In this document: piece after piece, positions 36,333-46,066 of the stretch
Numbering within the stretch: the first letter of the stretch is position 1
How the letters are laid out: the number at the start of each line of letters is the position of its first letter
From: Bacteroidota bacterium
Lineage (GTDB): Bacteria; Bacteroidota; Ignavibacteria; Ignavibacteriales; Ignavibacteriaceae
Assembly: GCA_021777835.1 (NCBI GenBank)
Contig: JAJYDC010000014.1
Coordinates: 1 to 64,000, forward strand
DNA length: 64,000 nt
Reading direction: 5' to 3'
Position numbers and translations under genes: made by a program
The notes under the pieces: model-generated
Told to the model about the DNA's origin: nothing
The model's input: the letters and a program-made list of their open reading frames with translations, nothing else
Databases searched by the model: none

Positions 36333-37610
36333 ATGAAAAGAAGAAATTATATTGTCGGTTTAATATTTTTAACTTTTTTTGTCATATCATTTATCACAAA
36401 CATATTAGGCGCGCTGAATCCTAATGTAATACAAAGCTTTAATTTAAGTTTAACTCTTTCAGCTTTTCTTCCTTTTTCATTTTTTATTGCTTATGGAGTA
36501 ATGTCTATACCCGCAGGAATGCTAGTTGAAAAGTATAAAGAGAGAAAAATAATGGTAGCCGCATTTGCAGTGGCATTCTCCGGAGCTTTAATATTTTCAA
36601 TGTTTCCACATTATTTAGTATTTCTTATTTCACTTTTTCTCATGGGAACCGGGATGGCAATGCTACAGGTAGCTATCAACCCGTTATTAAGAGTCGCTGG
36701 CGGTGAAGAGCATTTTGCTTTCAATTCGGTTTTAGCGCAACTAATATTTGGCGGAGCCTCATTTATTGCCCCTTTATTCTTGACGTATTTAATAAATAGC
36801 TTACAGAATGAAGCTGGATCAAACATAGTTAAATCTATTTTCTCAAATCTTATTCCTGAAAGTCTCTCATGGACTTCATTATATTGGGTATTTTCGATAA
36901 TGTTTTTAATAATGGTTATAATAATTTCATTTTCAAAATTCCCGGTTGTTGAAAGAAAAGAGGATGAGATAGCAGGAAACTGGGGAGTGCATAAGGGATT
37001 ATTCAAGCAGAAGACAGTGATACTATACTTTATAGGAATTTTTGCTTATGTAGGAACGGAACAAGGCGTCTCTTATTGGTTATCAAAGTTCTTATATACA
37101 TATCACGGTTATGATCCTCTTACTTATGGAGCAACTACAGTAGGTTGGTTTTGGGGAATGCTGTCGATAGGTTGTTTAGTTGGACTAGTCTTACTTAAGT
37201 TATTTGACAGCAAGAGAATCTTATTAGTTGCAGTAATCTCAGCTTCAGTATTTCTGTCAATAGCTTTGTTTGGGCCTGGGTATATTGCGCTGTATGCATT
37301 CCCAATGGTCGGTTTTTCTTTGTCCGTTATGTGGTCAATTGTCTTTTCATTAGCTCTAAATTCAGCAGCAAGTCACCATGGCTCGTTCTCCGGGATTCTT
37401 TGCACGGCGATAATCGGCGGAGCAGTTATTCAATTAATTATAGGCTGGCTAGGTGATATGTTCGGCTTAAGGACAGGAATGTTTTTCATCTATTTAACAT
37501 TAGCATACTTATTCAGCATCGGCATTTGGGCAAAGCCAATTATTTCTAACGAAACGATAAATCTGAAAAAGAAATTAAAGAAGCAAAATGTCCGGGCTGA
37601 AAATGTATAG
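36333..37610 (+). CDS. Sugar MFS permease, FucP/NagP-like
   Basis: The protein of 425 residues has about 12 membrane segments. The N-terminal pattern SFITNILGALNPNVIQSFNL and SFFIAYGVMSIPAGMLVEKY matches the FucP/GlcP/NagP branch of proton-coupled sugar permeases. GMAMLQVAINPLLRVAGG is the family's conserved fourth-fifth helix motif. NagP is the GlcNAc permease of many chitin-degrading bacteria, and here the gene lies beside a ROK kinase and a GH20 hexosaminidase. GlcNAc is the likely cargo, with glucosamine as an alternative given the GH2 enzyme upstream. It is 39 bases ahead of the ROK kinase gene. Confidence 0.87.
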   Translation: MKRRNYIVGLIFLTFFVISFITNILGALNPNVIQSFNLSLTLSAFLPFSFFIAYGVMSIPAGMLVEKYKERKIMVAAFAVAFSGALIFSMFPHYLVFLISLFLMGTGMAMLQVAINPLLRVAGGEEHFAFNSVLAQLIFGGASFIAPLFLTYLINSLQNEAGSNIVKSIFSNLIPESLSWTSLYWVFSIMFLIMVIIISFSKFPVVERKEDEIAGNWGVHKGLFKQKTVILYFIGIFAYVGTEQGVSYWLSKFLYTYHGYDPLTYGATTVGWFWGMLSIGCLVGLVLLKLFDSKRILLVAVISASVFLSIALFGPGYIALYAFPMVGFSLSVMWSIVFSLALNSAASHHGSFSGILCTAIIGGAVIQLIIGWLGDMFGLRTGMFFIYLTLAYLFSIGIWAKPIISNETINLKKKLKKQNVRAENV

Positions 37611-37649
37611 TGCCTATAAGAACAAATTTAATAATTAAGGAATATTATA

Positions 37650-38501
37650 ATGGGAATCTTAGGTATCGATTTAGGAGGTACCAACATTCGTGTAGGCTTG
37701 GTTGAGAATAATTCATTAATAAGAGTTGAATCATTCCCGGTAAGTAAAAGTGATAATAAGTCAGAAGTTTTGCACGATATATATAATTTGATAGATTTAT
37801 ATTCTCACGAAGAAATATTAGGGATTGGAGTTGGAGTTCCCAGTGTAGTTGATGTTGAAAAGGGAATTGTTTATGATGTGCAAAACATTCCATCCTGGAA
37901 AGAAGTGCACTTAAAGGATTTGTTAAGTAAGAGATATAACATCCCGATTTATATAAACAATGATGCAAATTGTTTTGCTATAGGAGAAAAATATTTCGGT
38001 CATGCGAAAAATTATAATAATATAGTAGGATTAATTATTGGTACAGGATTGGGGGCAGGAATAATAATAAACGGCAAACTTTATGCAGGCAAGAATTGCG
38101 GTGCAGGTGAATTCGGAATGATCCCTTTTAAAAATTATAATTATGAATATTACTGCAGCGGACAATTTTTTCAAAATGAATATAAAACAACCGGTGAAGA
38201 ATTATTTATCAAAGCCGAAAAGGGTGAAAGAGAAGCGCTTGATGTGTTCTCAAAGTTCGGCTCAAATCTTGGTGAAGTAATTAAAACCATATTATACTCA
38301 ATCGATCCAGAGATAATTATTTTAGGCGGTTCGGTTAGCAAATCATATAAATTATATAGAGACGAAATGTTCAAATCAATAAATACTTTCTCATATTCAA
38401 AGTCGATCATTAATCTTAAAATTGAAGTCTCAGCTATCGAAAATGTGGCAATACTTGGTGCTGCGGCGCTTTATTATGATAATAATAAATTTATCGAATA
38501 G
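37650..38501 (+). CDS. ROK-family sugar kinase lacking the zinc motif
   Basis: The protein of 283 residues is shorter than usual ROK kinases (about 300-330). The ATP motif GILGIDLGGTNIRVGLV is at residues 2-18 and the catalytic Asp is in NNDANCFAIGE. LIIGTGLGAGIIINGKLYAG and the C-terminal DPEIIILGGS are present. The standard GEIGH...CxCGxxGC zinc site is missing: here the sequence reads GEFGMIPFKNYNYEYYCSGQ, with Met for the zinc His and one Cys only. It probably phosphorylates GlcNAc or glucose. It sits between the NagP-like permease and GH20, which favours GlcNAc. Subfamily members without zinc exist, so it is not necessarily inactive. Confidence 0.82.
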   Translation: MGILGIDLGGTNIRVGLVENNSLIRVESFPVSKSDNKSEVLHDIYNLIDLYSHEEILGIGVGVPSVVDVEKGIVYDVQNIPSWKEVHLKDLLSKRYNIPIYINNDANCFAIGEKYFGHAKNYNNIVGLIIGTGLGAGIIINGKLYAGKNCGAGEFGMIPFKNYNYEYYCSGQFFQNEYKTTGEELFIKAEKGEREALDVFSKFGSNLGEVIKTILYSIDPEIIILGGSVSKSYKLYRDEMFKSINTFSYSKSIINLKIEVSAIENVAILGAAALYYDNNKFIE

Positions 38502-38522
38502 TTTATATATAAGGAATTTCAA

Positions 38523-40577
38523 ATGAAACTTTTAAAATCCTTTGTTACTATTGTAATTGCAGCTCTACTATTAGCGGAATACAGCTATGCGCAAGGAATT
38601 GAGAACAAGTTAAATCTTATGCCAATGCCAGTTAAAGTGGAATTAACCGGCGGAGAATTCAGACTTAATCAAAACTTTAAGGTTGAAATAAAAGGGAACC
38701 CTGCCGAAAGATTATACGGTGCAACAAGTCGAATGCTGAGAAGACTTTCTCAGAGAACCGGACTCTTTTTTACTCAGGATTATTTGCACAAAGACTCTAC
38801 CTGTCAAAATCCTGACTTTATCATTGATGCTAAACGTCCTGGAAAGGTAAGGCTTTATGAAGATGAGTCATATGAACTAAAAGTCACAGAATCTCATGTT
38901 TTGTTAAAGGCAGCAACTGATATCGGAGCGTTAAGAGGCATAGAGACTTTCTTACAATTATTAGAAGCAGATAGTTCTGGTTATTATTTTCCCACAGTAA
39001 ATATAGAGGATTATCCAAGATTCCCTTGGCGAGGGTTGATGATTGATGCCTGCAGGCATTTTATGCCCGTTGATGTTATAAAAAGAAACATTGACGGAAT
39101 GGCGGCAGTTAAGTTGAATGTATTTCACTGGCACTTAAGTGATGATCAGGGATTTAGGGTAGAATGTAAATCGTTCCCTAATCTTACTAAGATGGGATCG
39201 GATGGTTTGTATTATACTCAAAGACAAATCAAAGAAATCATTAAATACGCTAACGACAGAGGAATTAGGGTAGTCCCTGAATTTGATCTGCCGGGGCATT
39301 CGACAAGCTGGTTTGTTGGTTATCCAGAATATGCCTCAGCTCCGGGACCTTATTCTATCGAAAGAAATTTCGGTACATTTAATCCAACATTTAATCCCAC
39401 AATTGAAAAGACTTATAAGTTTCTAGATGAATTCTTTGGAGAGATGTCTAAGCTTTTTCCAGATGATTACATGCATATCGGCGGGGATGAAAATAACGGA
39501 AAACAATGGAGTGCCAACCGTGAGATACAGTCGTTCATGAAAAAAAATAATATCTCGGATAATAATTCGCTGCAAAGTTATTTTAATAAAAGACTGCTTA
39601 CCATACTTACAAAGTATCACAAAAAAATGATAGGCTGGGACGAGATACTTCAACCCGATATGCCGAAAAGTATTGTCATTCAATCCTGGCGCGGAGAAAA
39701 ATCAATAAAAGAAGCAGCATCCAAAGGCTATCAAGTAATACGTTCTAATGGATATTATATCGATCTCAATCAACCTGCAAGTTATCATTACTTAATCGAT
39801 CCTTCTCCGGACAGTCTTAAACTGAGTAACTCTGAGAGAAAAAATATAATCGGGGGCGAAGCAACTATGTGGTCTGAGTTCGTCTCTCCTGAAAACATAG
39901 ACTCCAGGATATGGCCTCGTACAGCAGCGATTGCTGAAAGGCTATGGTCTCCAAAAAATATTGTGAATGTTAGAGATATGTACAGAAGGTTAAATGAAAT
40001 TAGTTTAGAGTTAGAAGACATCGGTTTAACTCAAATCAAGAATCAGTCAATGATGATTCGAAGACTGAGTAATGGATATGATATAACTGCTCTGACTAAT
40101 TTTGTAAATGTCATCGAGCCGGTGCAGGGGTATAGACGAATAGTTCAAGTACCAGATTTCAAATCCTACTATCCCATGACTAAGGTTGTTGATGCTGCCG
40201 TGCCGGATGCAAAGACTGCCAGAAATTTTCGATATCTGGTTGATGACTTCCTTGCAGGGAATATTCAAGATGAAAACAGAATTAAAAAGATATACAATGA
40301 TCTTGAATTATGGAAAAATAATGATGCAAAGCTTCAAGAAGTAGTTAAGAAATCTCCTGTCTTAAATGAAATAGAGCCTCTTTCAATAGAACTGGCAAAT
40401 ATTTCAATAATAGGCATTCAAGCATTAGATGCTATCAAGAATAAAACAAAAGTCGAAACTAATTGGGTTAAAGAGAGTTTAGAAAAAATTAAAGAAGCAA
40501 AACAATCAAAAGCTCAAGTTGAACTGAGAGTAGTTACACCTATTGAAAAATTAATAAGACGTGCAGGTAATATATGA
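38523..40577 (+). CDS. GH20 beta-N-acetylhexosaminidase
   Basis: The protein of 684 residues has a signal peptide (ending near YAQG, residues 22-25). A GH20b N-terminal domain lies at about residues 30-150. The GH20 barrel starts with PRFPWRGLMIDACRHFMPVD. The barrel shows LNVFHWHLSDDQGFRVE and the catalytic pair Asp322-Glu323 in HIGGDENNGKQW. ATMWSEFVSPENIDSRIWPR is the late GH20 motif. It releases GlcNAc from chitobiose and longer oligomers in the periplasm. About 150 further residues after the barrel are helical and unassigned. It follows the ROK kinase by 21 bases and precedes a sodium symporter gene. Confidence 0.93.
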   Translation: MKLLKSFVTIVIAALLLAEYSYAQGIENKLNLMPMPVKVELTGGEFRLNQNFKVEIKGNPAERLYGATSRMLRRLSQRTGLFFTQDYLHKDSTCQNPDFIIDAKRPGKVRLYEDESYELKVTESHVLLKAATDIGALRGIETFLQLLEADSSGYYFPTVNIEDYPRFPWRGLMIDACRHFMPVDVIKRNIDGMAAVKLNVFHWHLSDDQGFRVECKSFPNLTKMGSDGLYYTQRQIKEIIKYANDRGIRVVPEFDLPGHSTSWFVGYPEYASAPGPYSIERNFGTFNPTFNPTIEKTYKFLDEFFGEMSKLFPDDYMHIGGDENNGKQWSANREIQSFMKKNNISDNNSLQSYFNKRLLTILTKYHKKMIGWDEILQPDMPKSIVIQSWRGEKSIKEAASKGYQVIRSNGYYIDLNQPASYHYLIDPSPDSLKLSNSERKNIIGGEATMWSEFVSPENIDSRIWPRTAAIAERLWSPKNIVNVRDMYRRLNEISLELEDIGLTQIKNQSMMIRRLSNGYDITALTNFVNVIEPVQGYRRIVQVPDFKSYYPMTKVVDAAVPDAKTARNFRYLVDDFLAGNIQDENRIKKIYNDLELWKNNDAKLQEVVKKSPVLNEIEPLSIELANISIIGIQALDAIKNKTKVETNWVKESLEKIKEAKQSKAQVELRVVTPIEKLIRRAGNI

Positions 40578-40649
40578 GACGATTACAAATTTATTGGTAT
40601 GTAAGAATAGACGAATATTTGAAACAACTAAATTAACGGAGACTTATCG

Positions 40650-42428
40650 ATGCAGTTAAACTACATAGATTTCATAGTAATAGCGCTGTACTTTTTATTT
40701 AATCTTGGAGTTGGCTTCTATTTAAGAAAACGTGCTACAAGAAGCGTAAGTGACTTCTTTATATCCGGCAGAAATGTAAGCTGGTGGCTTGCTGGCACGT
40801 CAATGGTCGCCACAACTTTTGCTGCAGATACTCCCCTAGTAGTATCCGGACTTGTTGCAAGAAATGGAATTGCGGGTAATTGGATATGGTGGAGTATGGC
40901 ATTTAGCGGAATACTTACTGTATTTTTCTACGCTAAATTATGGCGAAGAGCCGGCGTTCTTACAGATGTTGAATTTGCTGAAATCAGATATAGCGGGAAA
41001 CCTGCCGCTTTCCTACGGGTCTTCCGGGCTGCATATCTTGGAATACCTATAAATTTAATTATAATGGGCTGGGTTAACCTTGCAATAGTAAAAATCATGA
41101 TGCTTGTTTTAGGCATAAATAAAATTGAAGCTCTTGCGATTGCAATTGGTATAATGTTTATCACTGCATCAATATCGACTTTATCAGGACTGTGGGGTGT
41201 ATTATGGACTGACCTTTTCCAGTTTGTGCTAAAAATGGGTATGGTAATTTTACTTGCGGTCTTTGCTGTAAATGCAACAGGAGGAATGAGCTCTTTACTG
41301 ACTCAACTGCATGCTATTGATAAATCACGAGATTCTACCAGCTCAATACTTGCTATGGTGCCGAATCTTAATTCTACATGGATGCCAATGATAACATTCT
41401 TTGTCTTCATTGCTGTTAATTGGTGGGCTTCATGGTATCCCGGCGCTGAGCCCGGAGGCGGGGGTTATGTGGCTCAAAGAATATTTAGTGCTAAAAATGA
41501 AAAGCATTCTCTTCTTGCTACGCTTTGGTTCAATATAGCACACTATGCACTTCGTCCATGGCCATGGATTTTGGTTGCATTGGTTGCTGTAGTCAGATTG
41601 CAGCATGATCCAAAATTCTTAGCAGATCCCGAGATAGGATATATTCAGATAATGATATCAGATCTACCTGCTTATCTCCGTGGTTTGATGATTGCGGCAT
41701 TTGCAGCAGCTTATATGTCTACAATCGGAACACAGCTTAATTGGGGAGCAAGTTATATCGTCAATGATGTTTATAAAAGATATGTAAAATCAAAATCTGA
41801 AAAACATTACGTAAATTTCTCTCAAGTAGTAACAATGATATTAATGGTACTTTCTGCTGTTGTAACTTTCTATATGGACTCAATTGCAAGTGCCTGGCAA
41901 TTCTTAATGGCTATCGGAGCCGGTACTGGGCTAGTTTATATTCTTCGATGGTTCTGGTGGCGAATAAATGCCTGGAGTGAAATATCAGCAATGATAGCTG
42001 CGTTTACAATTTCACTAACACTTCAATTAGGATTTCATTTTGATGAAAACGACCCGAGACAATTTGCATACTTATTATTAATAACAGTGGCATTCACGAC
42101 TGCAATTTGGGTAACCGTGACCTTTTTAACAAGCGCTGAGCCGGATGAAAAGCTTTTATCGTTTTACAGAAGGGTTAGACCAAATGCAAGATTCTGGAAA
42201 CCAATAGCCAAGAAGGCTACTGATATAGCTCCTGTAAAGGACGGAATTCTTAATTTGATTAACTGGATCTCCGGCGTAGCAATGATTTATGCTTTCTTAT
42301 TCGGTCTTGGACAAATTATACTTGGAAGTATGATTTTGGGAATTATTTTCTTAATTGCCGGATTTATTTTCGGCGGAGTAATCTATTATCAAATGAATAA
42401 AAGAGGATGGGAAATTCTTGGTAATTAA
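40650..42428 (+). CDS. Sodium:solute symporter (SSS family)
   Basis: The protein of 592 residues has about 13-14 membrane segments. N-terminal signs of the SSS family are YFLFNLGVGFYLRKRATRSVSDFFISGRNVSWWLAGTSMVA (split into three blocks) and FAADTPLVVSGLVARNGIAG. The FAAAYMSTIGTQLNWGASYIVNDVYKRYV block carries the conserved Na2-site serine/threonine. The gene lies 72 bases after GH20 and 32 bases before nagA, so an amino sugar (GlcNAc or GlcN) is the likely cargo. This is context only; the family also carries glucose, galactose and sialic acid. Confidence 0.88.
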   Translation: MQLNYIDFIVIALYFLFNLGVGFYLRKRATRSVSDFFISGRNVSWWLAGTSMVATTFAADTPLVVSGLVARNGIAGNWIWWSMAFSGILTVFFYAKLWRRAGVLTDVEFAEIRYSGKPAAFLRVFRAAYLGIPINLIIMGWVNLAIVKIMMLVLGINKIEALAIAIGIMFITASISTLSGLWGVLWTDLFQFVLKMGMVILLAVFAVNATGGMSSLLTQLHAIDKSRDSTSSILAMVPNLNSTWMPMITFFVFIAVNWWASWYPGAEPGGGGYVAQRIFSAKNEKHSLLATLWFNIAHYALRPWPWILVALVAVVRLQHDPKFLADPEIGYIQIMISDLPAYLRGLMIAAFAAAYMSTIGTQLNWGASYIVNDVYKRYVKSKSEKHYVNFSQVVTMILMVLSAVVTFYMDSIASAWQFLMAIGAGTGLVYILRWFWWRINAWSEISAMIAAFTISLTLQLGFHFDENDPRQFAYLLLITVAFTTAIWVTVTFLTSAEPDEKLLSFYRRVRPNARFWKPIAKKATDIAPVKDGILNLINWISGVAMIYAFLFGLGQIILGSMILGIIFLIAGFIFGGVIYYQMNKRGWEILGN

Positions 42429-42460
42429 TTTATATTAACATAACAATTAAGGATTGAAAA

Positions 42461-43630
42461 ATGAAGATAGCATTAACCGGGGGAAGAATAATCACCCCGT
42501 TTAGAATATTAAAAGACGGAGTATTAATAATAGAAGACGGAAAGATATCAGAGTTAGGGAAGGCAAATGAAACCAAGATACCGAAAGGCTGTAAAGTATA
42601 TGATGTAAAAGGTAAGCGAATATGCCCGGGATTTGTAGATTTACTAACCCACGGTGGGGCAGGTTATGGTTTTGCAGATGATTCTGATGTAAGTATAGGT
42701 CATATTAGTAAATACCTCTTAGAACACGGATCAACAACAGTTTTAGCTTCGTTATTTGCAAAACCTGAGAAGCTAATGCTTAAGGATTTGAGAAGACTAG
42801 CCGAGTACATTGAGCAGCACCCGGAATCGAATATCCGTGGTATTCATATGGAAGGACCCTACTTAAATAAGCAGCTGAAAGGGGCAATGAATGAAGGCTA
42901 TCTATGGCAGGCGTCAGTAGAATCCTGGAATAAGATATGGAAAGCATCGAAAGGTCATATAAAGATAATGACAATAGCACCCGAACTTCCCGGAGCAGTA
43001 GGAGTAATGCAGGCAGCTGCAAAAGAAGGCGTAGTGCTTTCAATCGGTCATTCAACTGCGAGTTATGATGAAGTTGAGAATGCAATCGACAATGGTGCTG
43101 CGCATGTTACGCATATATTTAATGCAATGGAACCGTTTCATCACCGACATCCAGGAGTAATATTAGGAGCGCTGCTTCATAATGAACTTAAAATAGAGCT
43201 GATAGCAGACACGCTTCATGTGCATCCTGCCGTAATGGAACTGCTGCTAAAGCTAAAGGGAGCAAGTGGAATAATATTAGTATCTGATTCAATACGCGCA
43301 GGCGGAATGCATGAAGGCGAATATGAGTTTGCCGATCAGAAAATATATATGAAGGCAAAAAGGGCATTTCTTGCAGACGGAACTCTAGCAGGTAGTACTC
43401 TGACTCTGAATATAGCAGTAAAGAATATGGTGGAGACTGCAGGAGCAAAGATTACCGAAGCTCTAAGAATGGCATCTTTAAATGGAGTCAAAGTGCTGAA
43501 CCTAGATCACAAGAAAGGTATCCTTGCAGTAGGCAAAGATGCGGATATAGTAGTACTTGATGACAACTATGATGTTAATATGACTATTCTTGGCGGTAAA
43601 GTAGCATACCAAAGAGGGATAAAATCCTGA
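42461..43630 (+). CDS. nagA: N-acetylglucosamine-6-phosphate deacetylase
   Basis: The protein of 389 residues converts GlcNAc-6-P to GlcN-6-P and acetate. The metal Glu is in GIHMEGPYLN; the two metal His are in SIGHSTASYDE and AAHVTHIFNAMEPFHHRHPG; the catalytic Asp is in LVSDSIRAGG. The first motif is DLLTHGGAG, in which the first His of the Bacillus-type HxH pair is replaced by Leu. A single-metal mechanism like that of Escherichia coli NagA, which has Gln and Asn at these positions, is therefore likely. It is the penultimate gene of the chitin locus, followed by nagB after 134 bases. Confidence 0.95.
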   Translation: MKIALTGGRIITPFRILKDGVLIIEDGKISELGKANETKIPKGCKVYDVKGKRICPGFVDLLTHGGAGYGFADDSDVSIGHISKYLLEHGSTTVLASLFAKPEKLMLKDLRRLAEYIEQHPESNIRGIHMEGPYLNKQLKGAMNEGYLWQASVESWNKIWKASKGHIKIMTIAPELPGAVGVMQAAAKEGVVLSIGHSTASYDEVENAIDNGAAHVTHIFNAMEPFHHRHPGVILGALLHNELKIELIADTLHVHPAVMELLLKLKGASGIILVSDSIRAGGMHEGEYEFADQKIYMKAKRAFLADGTLAGSTLTLNIAVKNMVETAGAKITEALRMASLNGVKVLNLDHKKGILAVGKDADIVVLDDNYDVNMTILGGKVAYQRGIKS

Positions 43631-43764
43631 GGAAGAAACGGAGTAACAGTAGACGGAATAAGGAAGGTGAAAGAATTATGCATAACATTACTATTCCCAG
43701 AATTTATAACTCCAATTATCTGATAAGATATTGAACTTAAATAATTAGAAAAACTGAGGTATAT

Positions 43765-44577
43765 ATGAGACTAATAATAGAACCTACTTATGAATTAGTA
43801 TCAAAGTGGGCAGCAAACTATGTGGCATCAGCCATTATTGAATTTAAGCCTACGGCAAAGAAACGCTTTGTCCTTGGACTTCCCACTGGTTCTTCCCCCA
43901 TGGGAATGTATAAAGAATTAATTAAGTTAAATAAACGAAAGATTGTTTCCTTTAAGTATGTAACTACATTTAACATGGATGAATATGTAGGACTGCCGGA
44001 AGATCATCCGGAGAGCTATCACTCATTTATGTGGAACAATTTTTTTAATCATGTTGATATAGACAAAAAATTCGTGCATATACTAAACGGCAATGCAAAA
44101 GATTTAGAGAAAGAATGCAAAGATTATGAAAAGAAAATTCATAATGCCGGCGGGATAAGATTATTTGTCGGCGGTATAGGTCCTGACGGTCATATAGCAT
44201 TTAACGAACCCGGATCTTCGCTTGGCTCTCTTACAAGGGTTAAGACCTTAACAATGGATACGATAATAGCCAACTCAAGATTCTTTGACAACGATATACA
44301 AAAAGTACCGAAGACGGCATTAACAGTGGGTGTGAAAACAGTACTAGACTCCGAGGAAGTGCTAATAATAATTAGCGGACTTGCAAAATCTCGAGCACTT
44401 GCAAAAGTAGTTGAAGAAGGAGTAAATCATATGTGGACAGTGAGCGCATTTCAATTGCATCCCAAGGGATTAATAGTCTGCGATGAACAATCCACTTATG
44501 AATTAAAAGTAGGCACTGTGAAATATTTTAAAGATATTGAATCTGCAAATCTAGATCCGACATCATTGATTCAATAA
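43765..44577 (+). CDS. nagB: Glucosamine-6-phosphate deaminase
   Basis: The protein of 270 residues converts GlcN-6-P to fructose-6-phosphate and ammonia, feeding glycolysis. It has the expected length. Catalytic motifs are intact: [10 protein letters not shown] (general base Asp) and [17 protein letters not shown] (Asp, His and Glu of the ring-opening relay). The start [10 protein letters not shown] and C-terminal end match the family. It closes the chitin/GlcNAc locus. A GAGGT block lies just before the start. Confidence 0.96.
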   Translation: MRLIIEPTYELVSKWAANYVASAIIEFKPTAKKRFVLGLPTGSSPMGMYKELIKLNKRKIVSFKYVTTFNMDEYVGLPEDHPESYHSFMWNNFFNHVDIDKKFVHILNGNAKDLEKECKDYEKKIHNAGGIRLFVGGIGPDGHIAFNEPGSSLGSLTRVKTLTMDTIIANSRFFDNDIQKVPKTALTVGVKTVLDSEEVLIIISGLAKSRALAKVVEEGVNHMWTVSAFQLHPKGLIVCDEQSTYELKVGTVKYFKDIESANLDPTSLIQ

Positions 44578-44606
44578 AGATTATAAAATTACTTAATAAT
44601 ATTACC

Positions 44607-44637
44607 AGGCAACTTAATGAGTAATTCCTCCTTGCCT
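44607..44637 (+). terminator. Weak hairpin behind nagB
   Basis: AGGCAA (44607-44612) pairs with TTGCCT (44632-44637) about 30 bases after the nagB stop. There is no T tract. A second hairpin-like element lies at 44819-44860 (AAAAGGA with TCCTTTT, the loop containing the perfect palindrome CAAAATATTTTG at 44832-44843). The remainder of the 471-base gap 44578-45048 is very AT-rich and shows no gene. Confidence 0.35.
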
Positions 44638-45048
44638 ATGCCTTGCTGACTTATTACTTATAGTAATATATAGTTGATGACTTATTTCTTGCTTACTTAA
44701 TCGACTATAATTCAATAATCTAAATCACAATAGGCAGTGTGATATACTTAATATTTGCTAAATGTATAATCATTACTCATGAATGCTAATGCCACAGTTA
44801 AAAATACAAGTCATATTTAAAAGGAAATCCGCAAAATATTTTGAAAACGTTCCTCCTTTTATCTAAGTCCCATTTGCTTGCCCTATAATCTAAAAGAGAC
44901 AACTTATTTGATAATTTCCTGATTATTATAACAAAATTGTTTTTGCCTTAACATTCACTTTGAATAATTTTTATTAAATTATACATTGTAATATTCTTAT
45001 TTGATAAAAAGGTGTTAAGTAAAAATCTTCAAATATTAGAAATTATCA

Positions 45049-46047
45049 ATGTTAATTGACTACAAAAGAAATATTCCTAAATACCTTTACAGGATTGCCT
45101 TTATTATTTTGGCATTTGCATTCAATTCCTGCAATGCCCCAAGGAATAATCCACTAGATGCTTCCAATCCAAATTATTCTTTTGTATCAATAAGAGGAAC
45201 GGTTCAAACCTTTAGCCTTCCTTACACAGGCATCTCAGGAGCTTCAATTTACTGGCAGCCAGGAAATGTAGTAATAAACACAGATGCCAGCGGAAATTTC
45301 CAGATTAATAATATCAAACCCGTGGACGGAGAACTAGTATTTCAAAAAGCAGGCTTTCTTTCAGATACTATAAACGTAATATGGAACAACGCAAAAAATT
45401 TGAACTATCAAATCAATCTTACAAGAATTCCTATGCTTGATAGCATTTCAATATATACAGTAGTGATAAATCAGTATAGTCCTCCCGGACAAAGCTACGA
45501 GCTTACAATAAATGCGAATATTGCTGATAAGGATAATGATATTGATTCAGTTTATGTGCAAAGTAATGATTTGAATTTCAAGAAAGCTCTAGGATACGAT
45601 GCCTCAAGCAAATTCTATCAAACAACCTTATCAACGCAGGATATGAATATAAGTGATATTGAGCAAACCATAGGTTTGAACTTTAATATTATTGTTAAGG
45701 ATATCTTCGGAAGGCAATTCCTAGTGGGCAATGAAAAGGTAACTCGTGTAATCAAAAGCGGAGTGGTAATTCAATTTCCAGCTAACGATACTTTAATAAC
45801 ACCAACACCGAAGTTAACATGGCAAAGGTTTACTACTGGTTATCCATTTACATATATGATTCAAATATATACTAATGATTTCGCTAATTCGCAGCTTGTT
45901 TATCAGCAAAATAGTATTTCATCTGACTCTATTTCTTGCCAAATTACGACACCGCTTCCGGCAAAAAATTATTACTGGGTTATTTGGGTTATTGATCAGT
46001 TCCAAAATAGATCAAGATCGTTACCTGCTACATTTAGCGTACAATGA
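45049..46047 (+). CDS. Lipoprotein with carboxypeptidase-regulatory-like domain
   Basis: The protein of 332 residues starts with a lipoprotein signal (residues about 1-28, lipobox-like FNSC with Cys28, followed by NAPRNNPLD). A carboxypeptidase-regulatory-like beta-sandwich follows (SIRGTVQTFSLPYTGISGAS, then TDASGNFQINNIKP). The C-terminal part resembles an Ig/FN3-type fold (IQFPANDTLITPTPKLTWQR, KNYYWVIWVIDQFQNRS). It is probably an envelope-anchored structural or binding protein; no enzyme motif is seen. It is 19 bases ahead of the sigma-54 regulator gene, probably in the same transcript. Confidence 0.75.
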   Translation: MLIDYKRNIPKYLYRIAFIILAFAFNSCNAPRNNPLDASNPNYSFVSIRGTVQTFSLPYTGISGASIYWQPGNVVINTDASGNFQINNIKPVDGELVFQKAGFLSDTINVIWNNAKNLNYQINLTRIPMLDSISIYTVVINQYSPPGQSYELTINANIADKDNDIDSVYVQSNDLNFKKALGYDASSKFYQTTLSTQDMNISDIEQTIGLNFNIIVKDIFGRQFLVGNEKVTRVIKSGVVIQFPANDTLITPTPKLTWQRFTTGYPFTYMIQIYTNDFANSQLVYQQNSISSDSISCQITTPLPAKNYYWVIWVIDQFQNRSRSLPATFSVQ

Positions 46048-46066
46048 AACTAATTGAAAGTAAAAT

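Noticed and set aside
39311-39325. GTTTGTTGGTT inside the GH20 gene, resembling one arm of the operator
   Set aside because: The second arm is missing and the site is in coding sequence.
44578-45048. Small RNA or gene in the 471-base gap after nagB
   Set aside because: Repeated TTACTTA-like words and hairpins are seen, but all are compatible with AT-rich background.
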